A stretch of DNA of 26,553 nucleotides. Origin: Bacteroidales bacterium (lineage in GTDB: Bacteria; Bacteroidota; Bacteroidia; Bacteroidales; Bacteroidaceae). Below are positions 15,836-23,933 of the stretch, in pieces. The stretch spans positions 1 through 26,553 of the forward strand of contig SFID01000043.1 of NCBI GenBank assembly GCA_004555425.1, given 5' to 3'. How positions within the stretch are numbered: the stretch's first letter is position 1; every line of letters begins with the position of its first letter. The position numbers were made by a program, and so were the translations under genes. The notes below the pieces were generated by a model. It was given only the letters and a program-made list of their open reading frames with translations, was not told the DNA's origin and ran no database searches.

Positions 15836-16112
15836 TTTTTTAACACGGATTGTAACTATTCAGGTGGTTGTATTCAGGTGGTTGCAAGGCAATGTACCGC
15901 ACCTTGCTTGAAGGCGTGTGGCTCAGCGATATTGGGCGTATGGCCGAGGTGAGAAATGTACCGCACCTTGCTTGCAAGGTGTGATGTTCTCATTGGGTAT
16001 TGTGTGTCATTTCGATGATACTCACACCTTGCAAGCAAGGTGCGGTACATTTCTTTCCAGCGCAATTTGCAATTAAAAATCCACCTGAGTAGTTGCGATT
16101 CGTGTTAAAAAA
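15836..16112. repeat. 277-bp nested palindromic element (MITE-like)
   Basis: The outer arms are imperfect: TTTTTTAACACG plus AACTATTCAGGTGG (15836-15868) against CCACCTGAGTAGTT plus CGTGTTAAAAAA (16081-16112). The inner arms are perfect over 33 bp: 15952-15984 and 16022-16054, beginning AGAAATGTACCGCACCTTGC, with a 37-nt centre. Within each inner arm ACCTTGC-TT-GCAAGGT is itself palindromic. A second, decayed GTACCGCAC unit lies at 15892-15925. The element fills most of the 435-bp space between ispE and araC. The rest, to 16256, shows no gene; it holds one TACCTTTG-like box on the minus strand (16184-16191). Confidence 0.88.
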
Positions 16113-16256
16113 GAAGGATGATTCAAAACAGGTTATTAGGTTTCACCGAAGCGGGCGGGCAAAGGCCTGCGTTCTTCGTAGCACAAAGGTAGGTGTTCTC
16201 TTTCAGTTATCGGGCACGACGGCTGGTGTTTTTCATCGGCCAGCCGCAAAATCGGC

Positions 16257-17138
16257 CTATTCGTTGCCTTTTGCGCGCCGGAATTGCTGCGGCGAGAGGC
16301 CCATGTGGCGATGGAAATAGGTGCCGAAGTGCGACTGATTCTGAAATCCCAGGCAGTCGGCCACCTGCTTGACGGAGAGGCTCTGGTTGCGCAGGAGAAT
16401 CTTGGCCCGCTTGATGGTTTCCTCAATGATGAGGGCCTTGGCCGTTTGCCCCGAGAGTTCCTTGCAAATCATGGAGAAATACTTCGGCGTGATGTTCAGG
16501 CGTTCGGCATACCCGCTCACGTTGCGCAGAGGCTGGGTGGGGTCTTTCAGCATGGTGGAGAATCGCTGGAAGATGTTTTCGGCCGAGGTAAAGGCGCGTG
16601 CAGGCTGTTCCTGTTCGGCCTGCTGGAACACTTCACTCACGGCATAGACAAGGGCCGAGAAGATGTGGCGCAGGCTCTTGCGCGTAAGGGGCGTGCTGGG
16701 TTCTTGGAGCAGATTGCGCAGGAGGTCGTAGTAGAGGCAGATGATCTCCTTCTGCTTCTGGTTGACCTGCACGAGGTCGTACTTCTTGGTCGAGAGGATG
16801 AAGTTCCATTTCAGGCCTGTATCGTTGAGCAGTTCCTCGGCTTTGGCGCGCGAGACGGAGAAGCCGCGCACCTCAATGTCCATACTGACCATAGCGTGCT
16901 TGAGCAAGACCTGTGGCAGGCAGATAAACAGGTGGCCGGGCGACAACTGAAATTCCTCGCCCTCCACCTGAATCGTGGCGTGCCCCTTGAGCACGAGCAC
17001 CACGACATATTCCTCCATTAGGATGGCTTGCGGGATGTTCTTCAGCATCTGCGCGACGTTGCTCACCAGACAAATGGCATTGTCGCGGTACTCTACATTG
17101 TCGAAGGACACAGTGGAGGAGGAGTGGAAGGTGGTCAT
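16257..17138 (-). CDS. AraC family transcriptional regulator
   Basis: The 293-residue protein has an N-terminal cupin-like sensing domain (about residues 30-150) and a C-terminal AraC double helix-turn-helix (about 190-290). The DNA-binding part shows LNITPKYFSMICKELSGQTA and LSVKQVADCLGFQNQSHFGTYFHRHMGLSPQQFRR, with the second motif strongly conserved. In this family it acts as a ligand-responsive activator or repressor. The remnant of a TolC-type efflux gene lies just upstream on the other strand, so it may once have controlled an efflux operon (inference). The start is an ATG with no better choice upstream. Confidence 0.92.
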   Translation of the reverse strand: MTTFHSSSTVSFDNVEYRDNAICLVSNVAQMLKNIPQAILMEEYVVVLVLKGHATIQVEGEEFQLSPGHLFICLPQVLLKHAMVSMDIEVRGFSVSRAKAEELLNDTGLKWNFILSTKKYDLVQVNQKQKEIICLYYDLLRNLLQEPSTPLTRKSLRHIFSALVYAVSEVFQQAEQEQPARAFTSAENIFQRFSTMLKDPTQPLRNVSGYAERLNITPKYFSMICKELSGQTAKALIIEETIKRAKILLRNQSLSVKQVADCLGFQNQSHFGTYFHRHMGLSPQQFRRAKGNE

Positions 17139-17246
17139 AGGCTTAGGATAGGTGCTATAAGATTTGGTGGTAAAGGTAATGACTTACAGGAAAACAGAGT
17201 GGCCATTTCGGGAAAAAATGCGCACTTTATACTAATTTCTGCCTAA

Positions 17247-17318
17247 TTTTCGCCTGCGTATTGGCGAAAACGAACAATACTATGGTTGTTTTCGGAAAGG
17301 TACTTAACGATTTTCGCC
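17247..17318. promoter_or_regulatory. Possible operator: TTTTCGCC inverted and direct repeats
   Basis: TTTTCGCC (17247-17254) and GGCGAAAA (17263-17270) are exact inverted repeats with 8 bp between. A third TTTTCGCC occurs at 17311-17318. They lie about 110-180 bp upstream of araC, in front of the lost efflux gene, where a dimeric regulator might bind. No footprint or family motif supports it beyond the symmetry. Confidence 0.35.
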
Positions 17319-17398
17319 TTTCCTTTGCAGGAAAATTGCGGGCGCAAACGCAATTCTCTACGGCTTTTGACCCATCGCAGGCCGTTCAAACGCATTTC

Positions 17399-17520
17399 TA
17401 GGTCGGACATAGCCAGCGACCCGCGCCCGCAGGTCACGCGACCCGCGCCCGCAGGTCACACGACCCGCGCCCGCAGGTCACGCGACCCGCGCCCGCGGGT
17501 CGCTGGCTATGTCCGACCTA
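17399..17520. repeat. 27-bp perfect inverted repeat enclosing four 22-bp direct repeats
   Basis: The left arm 17399-17425 starts TAGGTCGGACATAGCC and is the exact reverse complement of 17494-17520. Between and overlapping the arms are four 22-bp units at 17416, 17438, 17460 and 17482, each built on GCGACCCGCGCCCGCAGGTC; the last changes to CGCGGGTCGC. Every unit contains GACC facing GGTC. The DNA is extremely GC rich compared with its AT-rich flank. Confidence 0.92.
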
Positions 17521-17573
17521 AGAACGGGAAAGTCCGACGAAAAAACGGAAAAGTCTGACCTGGAAACGGCCTT
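17511..17573. repeat. Degenerate 21-bp tandem repeat, three copies
   Basis: Units begin GTCCGAC at 17511 and 17532 and GTCTGAC at 17553, exactly 21 bp apart. Each has AACGG about 11-14 bp into the unit. The first overlaps the right arm of the adjoining inverted repeat. The tail runs toward the efflux-gene remnant. Confidence 0.7.
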
Positions 17574-17625
17574 ACCCCAATGCCATCGGCCCCAGCCTTT
17601 GAGATGCGGCCGCTTCTACCAGAGA

Positions 17626-18021
17626 ATGGACGGCAACGGCAATTTCAACGGCCTGGTCTTTGCAACCGTCTCCGTGCCCATCAGTGGGTGGTGGGGCGGC
17701 AAGCACAGCATTCGCAAAGCCAAGATTCAGCAACAGCAAGCCGAGAACGACCGACAGGATGCCTACGAAAAACTCAGCGTAGATATTCAGACGGCCTGAA
17801 ACAACCTCAACGAAGCCTATGCCCAAATAGAAATCGCCCGCACCTCGTTGGCCTCGGCCGAGGAGAACCTACGAATGCAGCGCATCTTCCACCGTGCCGG
17901 CACCACCACCCTCACCGACCTCCTAGATGCCGTCACCCTCTTCACCCAATCCTCCTGCGGCCTAATAGATGCCTGCGCCACCTACCAAATCCGCATTGCC
18001 GAATATCAGCGCAGGACATAG
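17626..18021 (+). pseudogene. Remnant of TolC-family outer membrane efflux protein
   Basis: The frame encodes the C-terminal part of an outer membrane efflux (OEP/TolC) protein: NFNGLVFATVSVPISGWWGG, then KIQQQQAENDRQDAYEKL, NNLNEAYAQIEIARTSLASA, AGTTTLTDLLDAVTLFTQSS and a natural end at TAG (18019). A TGA at 17797-17799 interrupts it where Trp would be expected (QTA-stop-NNLNEAY). Only about 130 residues remain of the usual 400-480, and no start region is present; the 5' side runs into repeats. Intact proteins form the outer-membrane channel of RND pumps. The inner-membrane pump and adaptor genes are absent. It is a degraded gene with high confidence, though programmed read-through cannot be excluded from sequence alone. 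Confidence 0.9.
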
Positions 18022-18049
18022 GGCCAGTAAATCCTTCTTATTGCAAACA

Positions 18050-18088
18050 CAATGTACCGCACGCTGCCCGAGGGCGTGCGGTACATTG
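18050..18088. repeat. GTACCGCAC palindrome upstream of the GH35 gene
   Basis: CAATGTACCGCACGC (18050-18064) and GCGTGCGGTACATTG (18074-18088) are perfect 15-bp arms around 9 nt. The outer ATGTACCGCAC is shared with the palindrome at 15952-16054; the inner stem differs but remains paired. It lies 29 bp after the efflux remnant and 112 bp before the GH35 start. Confidence 0.85.
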
Positions 18089-18200
18089 CATTTCCTTTGC
18101 ATTTCCGCCGAAGTGGAGATTTTCGCGCAGGGGCCTGCACATAATTCGAATATTATTGCCAATTTTGCAGACACTCAAATACCCTAAATCTTATACCTCT

Positions 18201-20186
18201 ATGAAGAAAATCCTATTTGGCATTCTCGCAATGCTGTGCTGCACGCTGTATGCAGCCGACAAAGACCGTCACACCTTTGCCATTCAGAACGGGCAATTCC
18301 TGTACGACGGCAAACCCACACCTATTTATTCTGGCGAAATGCACTATGAGCGCGTACCAGCACAATACTGGCGCCACCGCCTGCGTATGATGAAGGCGAT
18401 GGGACTGAACGCTGTGGCCACGTACGTGTTCTGGAATTTCCACGAGGTGGCACCGGGCAAATGGGACTGGAGCACGGACGAGCACAACCTGCGCAAGTAT
18501 ATCCAGACCGCCCAAGAGGAAGGGATGATGGTCATCCTGCGCCCCGGACCCTATTGCTGCGCCGAATGGGAATACGGCGGTTACCCCTGGTGGCTGCAAC
18601 AAGAGAAGGACCTCGTGATTCGTGCCTACAACAAGGCGTTTCTGGATTCCTGCAGCGTATATATCCACCAACTGGCAGCACAGGTGAAGGACCTGCAAAT
18701 CACCCACGGCGGCCCCATCATTATGGTGCAGGCTGAGAATGAGTTTGGCTCATACGTGTCGCAGCGTCCCGACATCCCCCTAGCCGAGCACAAACGGTAC
18801 AGCGCGGCCATCCGACAGACACTGCTGGACGCTGGCTTCGATATTCCGATGTTCACGAGCGATGGTTCGTGGCTCTTTGAAGGCGGTGCCATCGAGGGCG
18901 CACTGCCCACGGCCAACGGCGAAGACAATGTGGAGAACCTCAAAAACGTAGTCAACCAATACCACAACGGCCAGGGCCCCTATATGGTGGCAGAGTTCTA
19001 TCCCGGATGGCTGGACCACTGGAACGAACCCTTCGTGCGCGTTTCTACCGAGCGCATTGTGAATCAGACGAAGAAGTACCTCGACAACGGGGTCAATTTC
19101 AACTTCTATATGGTGCACGGTGGCACGAACTTTGGTTTCTGGGCGGGCGCCAACTACAACAACGAGACAAACATTCAGCCCGACCTGACTTCCTACGACT
19201 ACGATGCACCTATCAGCGAAGCAGGATGGGCCACGGAGAAATTCTTGGGCGTGCGCGAACTGATGAAGCAGTACGTGCCCTACGCCATTCCCGACATCCC
19301 CGAGCGCATTCCCGTCATCACGATTCCCGATGTATATTTCGACAAGACGGCCGACGTGCTCACGATGCTGGAAACACAGCAACCCGTGGAGGCCGACGAG
19401 CCTATGAACTTTGAAGATTTGGGACAGGGCTTCGGCTACGTGCTCTACCGCCGCCATTTCAACCAGCCCATCAAGGGTATGATGCACGTGCCGGGCATTG
19501 CCGACTATGCCACCGTCTATGTGAACGGCAAGAAGGTAGGTGAACTCAACCGTATGATGAACAAGGACAGCATCCTCGTGGACATCCCCTTCAACAGCAC
19601 CCTGGACATCCTCGTCGAAAACCTCGGGCGCATCAACTACGGCGCGCGCATTCAGGACAACCACAAGGGTATCATTCGCCCCATCACCATTGACGGCAGC
19701 CAGATTTCCGGACAGTGGAAGATGTATCGCCTGCCTATGTCGGAGATGCCGCAACTCTCTGGCCTGCCCGAGGGCTATCGCCAAGGCTGCCCCGTGCTCT
19801 ACCACGCTACCTTCCAACTGGAGAAAGTGGGCGACACTTTCCTTGATATGGAGAAATGGGGCAAGGGTATCGTCTTTGTGAACGGCCACAACCTCGGCCG
19901 CTACTGGAACCTCGGTCCCCAACAAACGCTCTACGTGCCTGGCTGCTGGTTGAAGGAGGGCAAGAACGAGATTGTCGTGTTCGAACAACTCAACGACAAC
20001 CGCCAATATGCCATCCACGCTGTGGACGTTCCCGTTCTCGACAAACTGAAAACGGCAGAAACCGAAGCCAACTCGGCCGACGAAGTCATCGCCAGACTGG
20101 TGAAGGAGAACGCTGCCCTGCGTCAGCAAGTGAAAGACCTGCAAGAGCAACTCGCCCGGCCCAAGAAGGGCAAGCGCAAGAAGTAA
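18201..20186 (+). CDS. GH35 beta-galactosidase, secreted
   Basis: The 661-residue enzyme hydrolyses terminal beta-galactosides. The signal peptide covers residues 1-18 (MKKILFGILAMLCCTLYA), placing it outside the cytoplasm. The catalytic TIM barrel (about 25-350) has SGEMHYERVP, WNFHEVAPGKWDW, the acid/base Glu181 in QAENEFGSY and the nucleophile Glu265 in VAEFYPGWLDHW. Beta-sandwich domains follow (about 400-615), including GKGIVFVNGHNLGRYWNLGPQ. Unusually, the C-terminus (about 620-661) is a predicted coiled coil (VIARLVKENAALRQQVKDLQ) ending in a basic PKKGKRKK tail. The ATG at 18201 is chosen because it begins the signal peptide; the frame extends upstream without similarity. It is transcribed alone and ends at a bidirectional hairpin. 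Confidence 0.95.
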   Translation: MKKILFGILAMLCCTLYAADKDRHTFAIQNGQFLYDGKPTPIYSGEMHYERVPAQYWRHRLRMMKAMGLNAVATYVFWNFHEVAPGKWDWSTDEHNLRKYIQTAQEEGMMVILRPGPYCCAEWEYGGYPWWLQQEKDLVIRAYNKAFLDSCSVYIHQLAAQVKDLQITHGGPIIMVQAENEFGSYVSQRPDIPLAEHKRYSAAIRQTLLDAGFDIPMFTSDGSWLFEGGAIEGALPTANGEDNVENLKNVVNQYHNGQGPYMVAEFYPGWLDHWNEPFVRVSTERIVNQTKKYLDNGVNFNFYMVHGGTNFGFWAGANYNNETNIQPDLTSYDYDAPISEAGWATEKFLGVRELMKQYVPYAIPDIPERIPVITIPDVYFDKTADVLTMLETQQPVEADEPMNFEDLGQGFGYVLYRRHFNQPIKGMMHVPGIADYATVYVNGKKVGELNRMMNKDSILVDIPFNSTLDILVENLGRINYGARIQDNHKGIIRPITIDGSQISGQWKMYRLPMSEMPQLSGLPEGYRQGCPVLYHATFQLEKVGDTFLDMEKWGKGIVFVNGHNLGRYWNLGPQQTLYVPGCWLKEGKNEIVVFEQLNDNRQYAIHAVDVPVLDKLKTAETEANSADEVIARLVKENAALRQQVKDLQEQLARPKKGKRKK

Positions 20187-20237
20187 GCCCGTGCCCTCAG
20201 CAAGCGATGCCCTAAATCCATCGCTCAGATAACAACA

Positions 20238-20321
20238 CACAAAACCGACATACGCCTTGAAGAGGAAAAGGCCCGCACACGCAGGCCTACCTTCCGCTTC
20301 AAGGCGTATGATTGTTTTGTG
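20238..20321. terminator. Bidirectional terminator between GH35 and the HHH gene
   Basis: CACAAAAC (20238-20245) pairs with GTTTTGTG (20314-20321), and CATACGCCTTGAAG (20249-20262) pairs with CTTCAAGGCGTATG (20297-20310). Further inside, GGCC pairs with GGCC. It lies between convergent genes, with A-rich and T-rich outer arms suited to termination on both strands. Confidence 0.8.
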
Positions 20322-20381
20322 GGCAATGCTTTTAAGGAGGTTTTATAGATGGGAGCCTTCTGCAAACGGGTCAGTCCGCGG

Positions 20382-22481
20382 TTAGCGATGCGCGCGCCCC
20401 GGCCATCGCCATTCAAATTGCAAGCAGAGGTCGTTTTGCATCGGCGAGGCGATGCGGGCTGCGCCGCTGCTGATTTCCTGGCGGTTGAAATAGCGAAGGA
20501 AGGAGTAGCGCAGGGAGATGGTGGCGCGGGATGTGAGTTGCCAGTTGCCAAGTAGGACCAGGCGCGCGCCTTGGTAGGCGAAAGAGGGGAAGGCACCGCC
20601 GTGGCGCAACTGAGGTTCGTAGCCGTAGATGCGCGTGGCGTAATCGTCGGTCCAGAAGCCGGCTACGAAGGTATGCAGTTGGAGCGTGGACAGAGGCTTC
20701 CACATTCCGCGGACCGAGATCATACGCCCCCAGCGCACTGATGCGGTTTGCGAGAACAGCGCGCAGGCATCCGCCGACAGATGCAGGGAAAAATTCGGTT
20801 GTAGCAGGTGCGCGGCCAGGCGGAGGGAGTGGCGATGCAGGAATTGCAGAAGGCCTGGATGGCCCGTCACGTCCTCCTGCTTACCGCTATATTGATAGCG
20901 CGTCTCCATTTCCCAAGCAGAACGGAGGGGGAAGGCGGCCGACAACCAACCGCGCAGGCGGTGCGAAGGGGCCGAGACGCGATACATCGGCCGCTCGTGG
21001 TAGGAATAGTCCACATAGCCCGAGAGCTTCGCCCTTCGCCATCCCTGATAGTCCGCGCCGAGCAGGAGGCCAAGTTCGTTCTGCACACGAGATGCCGATT
21101 GTAGCGTTTCGGCATAGGGAGCCACAAAGCGCGGCGAGAAATAGCGAGCCTGCACGACCACGGAGAAGGGACGCATCGTTGGCGAGAGGCGCAGGGTGTG
21201 GCTCGTGGCCGCGTGCAAGGAGGCATCAAAGGCACACTCGCCGCGGTATTGCCAACGGCGCGCATCGTGCGCAGCATCTATGCTCCAACCGCCTGCCGAT
21301 TTTCCGCGCAGATAATAGCGGTTGTAGTCGTGCAGAGCGGGGTAAATCGTTTTGTCGTACCACGCTCCGTAGCCGCCAACACTGGCCGCCCCACCCCGCC
21401 AATGGCAGAGGAGGCGCGCGCCCGTCAGAACCTCGGACAGGGTGCGCTGGGTCAGGATTTCGCTCTTCGTGCGGTGCAGTCCTGCTTCGCGGAGGGAGGT
21501 GACGGTGTCGCCATCAAGATGTGCGTCCACTCGGCGGAAGGATGCAAAAGCCTGCGCCTCCCATCGCTTTCCGATTTGCGTCTGTGCGGCCACGCCTCTT
21601 TGAAATCCCTGTTCCGTCAGGGAGGTATGTGGACGAATGAAGTGCGGCTGGCGCAAGGCACTGCCGAGGAGCGAAGCGCGACCGCCATAATTCATCCCGC
21701 CCATAAGCAGGCCCTCGCCCCACAGCACGTCGTAGTCGCCCAGCCATAGGATGGTGCGCTGGCGCAACAAGGGCACCTGCGCATAGACCGACCAATAGTC
21801 GTACGGACGATTGTTGCCGCGACCGAAGGGTTCGCCAGCGTCCTGCTGGAGGGTCATTCCGTAGGCCGCGCCCGAGCGGTGGCGATAGCGATAGCGCAAA
21901 GCGTGGGCCACGGGCGGTCCATAATAATGCTGGTTGGGCTTGGAGGCTGTCGTTGACTTGAATCCATCGCGGCGAAAAAGGGGAACGTCCGCGCGGGCCG
22001 TCACCTCGTACTTGCCCCCTAGCCAGCGGTCCTGCCAGGTCTGCGGAGGGCGCACCGTATCGCCAGCGAAGGTGAAGAGCGAGAGGTAGCGCCGCTGCTG
22101 GTACGTGATTTGCGGAATCGTTTGCAGTTCGCCCAGGGTCACAAAGCGCCGATGCCGCTGCCGATAACTCAGCAGCGTGTCCACCTGTGCAACCGTGAGA
22201 AAGGGCAAGGCGAGGAGTTCACTGCGCGAGGCGGTATTGAGGTTGAGCGGTTGCCGATGCAGGTCTTCCAATCTGTCGAGATATTCCAGCCGCGCCTGTT
22301 CGCCGCGTTCGCCTTCGCCTTCCTGCTCCGCCGCTTCCGCCACATCGCTGTACAGATATGCTTCCAAAAATTCTTCCCATTCCATGTATTCCTCGCGGTA
22401 TGGCTTTCCTGTCTGCGCTTGGCAGGTGGCCGTCCACAGCAAGAGGATGGCGAGTAACGGGAATAGCCGCTGGAATTTCAT
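20382..22481 (-). CDS. Secreted helix-hairpin-helix protein with barrel-like C-terminus
   Basis: The product has 699 residues from the ATG at 22481. A signal peptide (1-22) precedes an acidic region. A ComEA-like helix-hairpin-helix segment (about 78-137) follows, with LNLNTASRSELLALPFLT and FVTLGELQTIPQI; such motifs usually bind DNA non-specifically. Residues about 150-699 are beta rich with repeated arginine/aromatic strands (AWEMETRYQYSG, RATISLRYSFLRYF) and a strand-like end, suggesting an outer-membrane barrel. I know similar long HHH proteins in Bacteroidetes but no established function. A role in DNA handling at the envelope is only inference. It lies 70 bp after the aminopeptidase on the same strand. 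Confidence 0.8.
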   Translation of the reverse strand: MKFQRLFPLLAILLLWTATCQAQTGKPYREEYMEWEEFLEAYLYSDVAEAAEQEGEGERGEQARLEYLDRLEDLHRQPLNLNTASRSELLALPFLTVAQVDTLLSYRQRHRRFVTLGELQTIPQITYQQRRYLSLFTFAGDTVRPPQTWQDRWLGGKYEVTARADVPLFRRDGFKSTTASKPNQHYYGPPVAHALRYRYRHRSGAAYGMTLQQDAGEPFGRGNNRPYDYWSVYAQVPLLRQRTILWLGDYDVLWGEGLLMGGMNYGGRASLLGSALRQPHFIRPHTSLTEQGFQRGVAAQTQIGKRWEAQAFASFRRVDAHLDGDTVTSLREAGLHRTKSEILTQRTLSEVLTGARLLCHWRGGAASVGGYGAWYDKTIYPALHDYNRYYLRGKSAGGWSIDAAHDARRWQYRGECAFDASLHAATSHTLRLSPTMRPFSVVVQARYFSPRFVAPYAETLQSASRVQNELGLLLGADYQGWRRAKLSGYVDYSYHERPMYRVSAPSHRLRGWLSAAFPLRSAWEMETRYQYSGKQEDVTGHPGLLQFLHRHSLRLAAHLLQPNFSLHLSADACALFSQTASVRWGRMISVRGMWKPLSTLQLHTFVAGFWTDDYATRIYGYEPQLRHGGAFPSFAYQGARLVLLGNWQLTSRATISLRYSFLRYFNRQEISSGAARIASPMQNDLCLQFEWRWPGRAHR

Positions 22482-22551
22482 GAAATGGGAAGGGGAAAAA
22501 CGATCGGTTGATTGGGAAGAGCCCAAAGAATCTTAGAAAAATGAGTTGGGT

Positions 22552-23844
22552 TTATCCTTTGTAGAACTGGGCAAAGGCTTTGATGCAAGCCTCGTGGTCG
22601 CCCATGTGGCCCGTTTCGCGCACGCTGTGCATAGCCCAGATGGGATTGCCCATATCCACGCCGGCCACGGGGAAGGAGGCGCAGAGCATATTGCCCAAGG
22701 TGCTGCCGCCCGCCACCTCACTGTGGTTAACGAAACTCTGACAGGGAACGCCCGCCTTCTTGCAGATTTCGGCAAAAACGGCTGCGCTGAAGGCATCGCT
22801 CAGGTATTTCTGTTGCGCGTTGTACTTGATGACAGGGCCGCCGCCCATCACGGGATGGTTTGTGGGGTCGTACTTCTCGCCATAATTGGGATGCCATGCG
22901 TGGGCATTGTCTGCGCTGACGAGGAAGGAGCGTTCTATCATGCGATAGTAGTCGTCCTTCGTGCCGCCCTGCGCCAAAACGATGCGATCCATCAGGCTGG
23001 GGAAGAAGGTGCTGGCTGCGCCCTGCTTGGTTTTGCTGCCCACTTCTTCGTTGTCGAAGATGGCGAGCACCTTTGTGGCTCCGAGGGTTGAAGGGGTCGG
23101 CGAGGCGAGCAGCGCTGCCAGTCCGGCGTGTACCATACTCAGGTCGTCGAGGCGGCCCGCAGAGACAAATTCTTGGTGCAAACCGAAGGTGCAGGCGGGC
23201 GTGGTGTCATAGAGATAGAGGTCGAAGTCGATGATGTCGGCCACGGCAATGTGCAGTTCGCTGGCAATGAGGTTCACCAGCAGGTTGTCCTTCTCCAGTT
23301 CCTCGTTGACGATGCCGAGGATGGGCAGCATATCTTTCTGCTTGGAGAGCTTGACGCCGTCGTTCACCTGTCGGTTGAAGTGGATGGCGAGGTTGGGAAT
23401 CTGCAAGAGCGGACGCTCAATGTGCAGCAAATGGGTCTGGGGTTGAAAGGCATCAGCGCCTCGCACAATCACGCGGCCCGCAAGGCTGAGCGGGCGATCC
23501 ATCCACGTGGAGAGGATTGCACCGCCATAGGTTTCGGTGTTGAGTTTGACGATGCCGCCCTCGGCGTGCATTTCTGCGTGGGGCTTGATGCGGAAGGTGG
23601 GCGAATCGCAATGGGCGGAAATGATGCGTGCGCCTGTCTCGGCCAAGGGCTGCGCGCCCATCACAAAGGCGAAGATGGCGGAATCATTCTTAGTCACGTA
23701 GAAGCGGCTGCCGGGCTGAACGTCCTTCAGCGGTTCTGCGGCATCGTATCGCGCATAGCCAGCAGCATCCAACTGCTCGGCTATGATCTTGACGGCAAGA
23801 AAATTCACCGGCGAGGCATTAAGGAAATCTAGTAGGGAAAGCAT
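22552..23844 (-). CDS. M18 family aminopeptidase
   Basis: The 430-residue di-zinc metallopeptidase removes N-terminal residues, typically acidic ones in this family, in the cytoplasm. Metal and catalytic motifs are present in order: SAHCDSPTFRIKP (His78, Asp80), FDNEEVGSKTKQGA with the catalytic Glu pair, VSADNAHAWHPNY (metal Asp) and a C-terminal SVRETGHMGD near the last His ligand (MHSVRETG). Length is normal. The start at 23844 gives the family N-terminus; the open frame continues 38 codons upstream without similarity and crosses toward the aldolase terminator. It is separated from fba by that terminator, so it probably has its own promoter. Confidence 0.95.
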   Translation of the reverse strand: MLSLLDFLNASPVNFLAVKIIAEQLDAAGYARYDAAEPLKDVQPGSRFYVTKNDSAIFAFVMGAQPLAETGARIISAHCDSPTFRIKPHAEMHAEGGIVKLNTETYGGAILSTWMDRPLSLAGRVIVRGADAFQPQTHLLHIERPLLQIPNLAIHFNRQVNDGVKLSKQKDMLPILGIVNEELEKDNLLVNLIASELHIAVADIIDFDLYLYDTTPACTFGLHQEFVSAGRLDDLSMVHAGLAALLASPTPSTLGATKVLAIFDNEEVGSKTKQGAASTFFPSLMDRIVLAQGGTKDDYYRMIERSFLVSADNAHAWHPNYGEKYDPTNHPVMGGGPVIKYNAQQKYLSDAFSAAVFAEICKKAGVPCQSFVNHSEVAGGSTLGNMLCASFPVAGVDMGNPIWAMHSVRETGHMGDHEACIKAFAQFYKG

Positions 23845-23933
23845 AGTGTATGATTGATGGTTTTCTGCAAACAGGTTCTGGAGCAGCGAGGGCCGCGAGC
23901 ACATGGCCTGCAAATCTATAGAACCTAACTGAA

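Noticed and set aside
17286..17558. Open frame crossing the 22-bp repeats upstream of the efflux remnant
   Set aside because: Its sequence is repeat-derived (RPAPAGH and RRSRDPRP) with no family resemblance.
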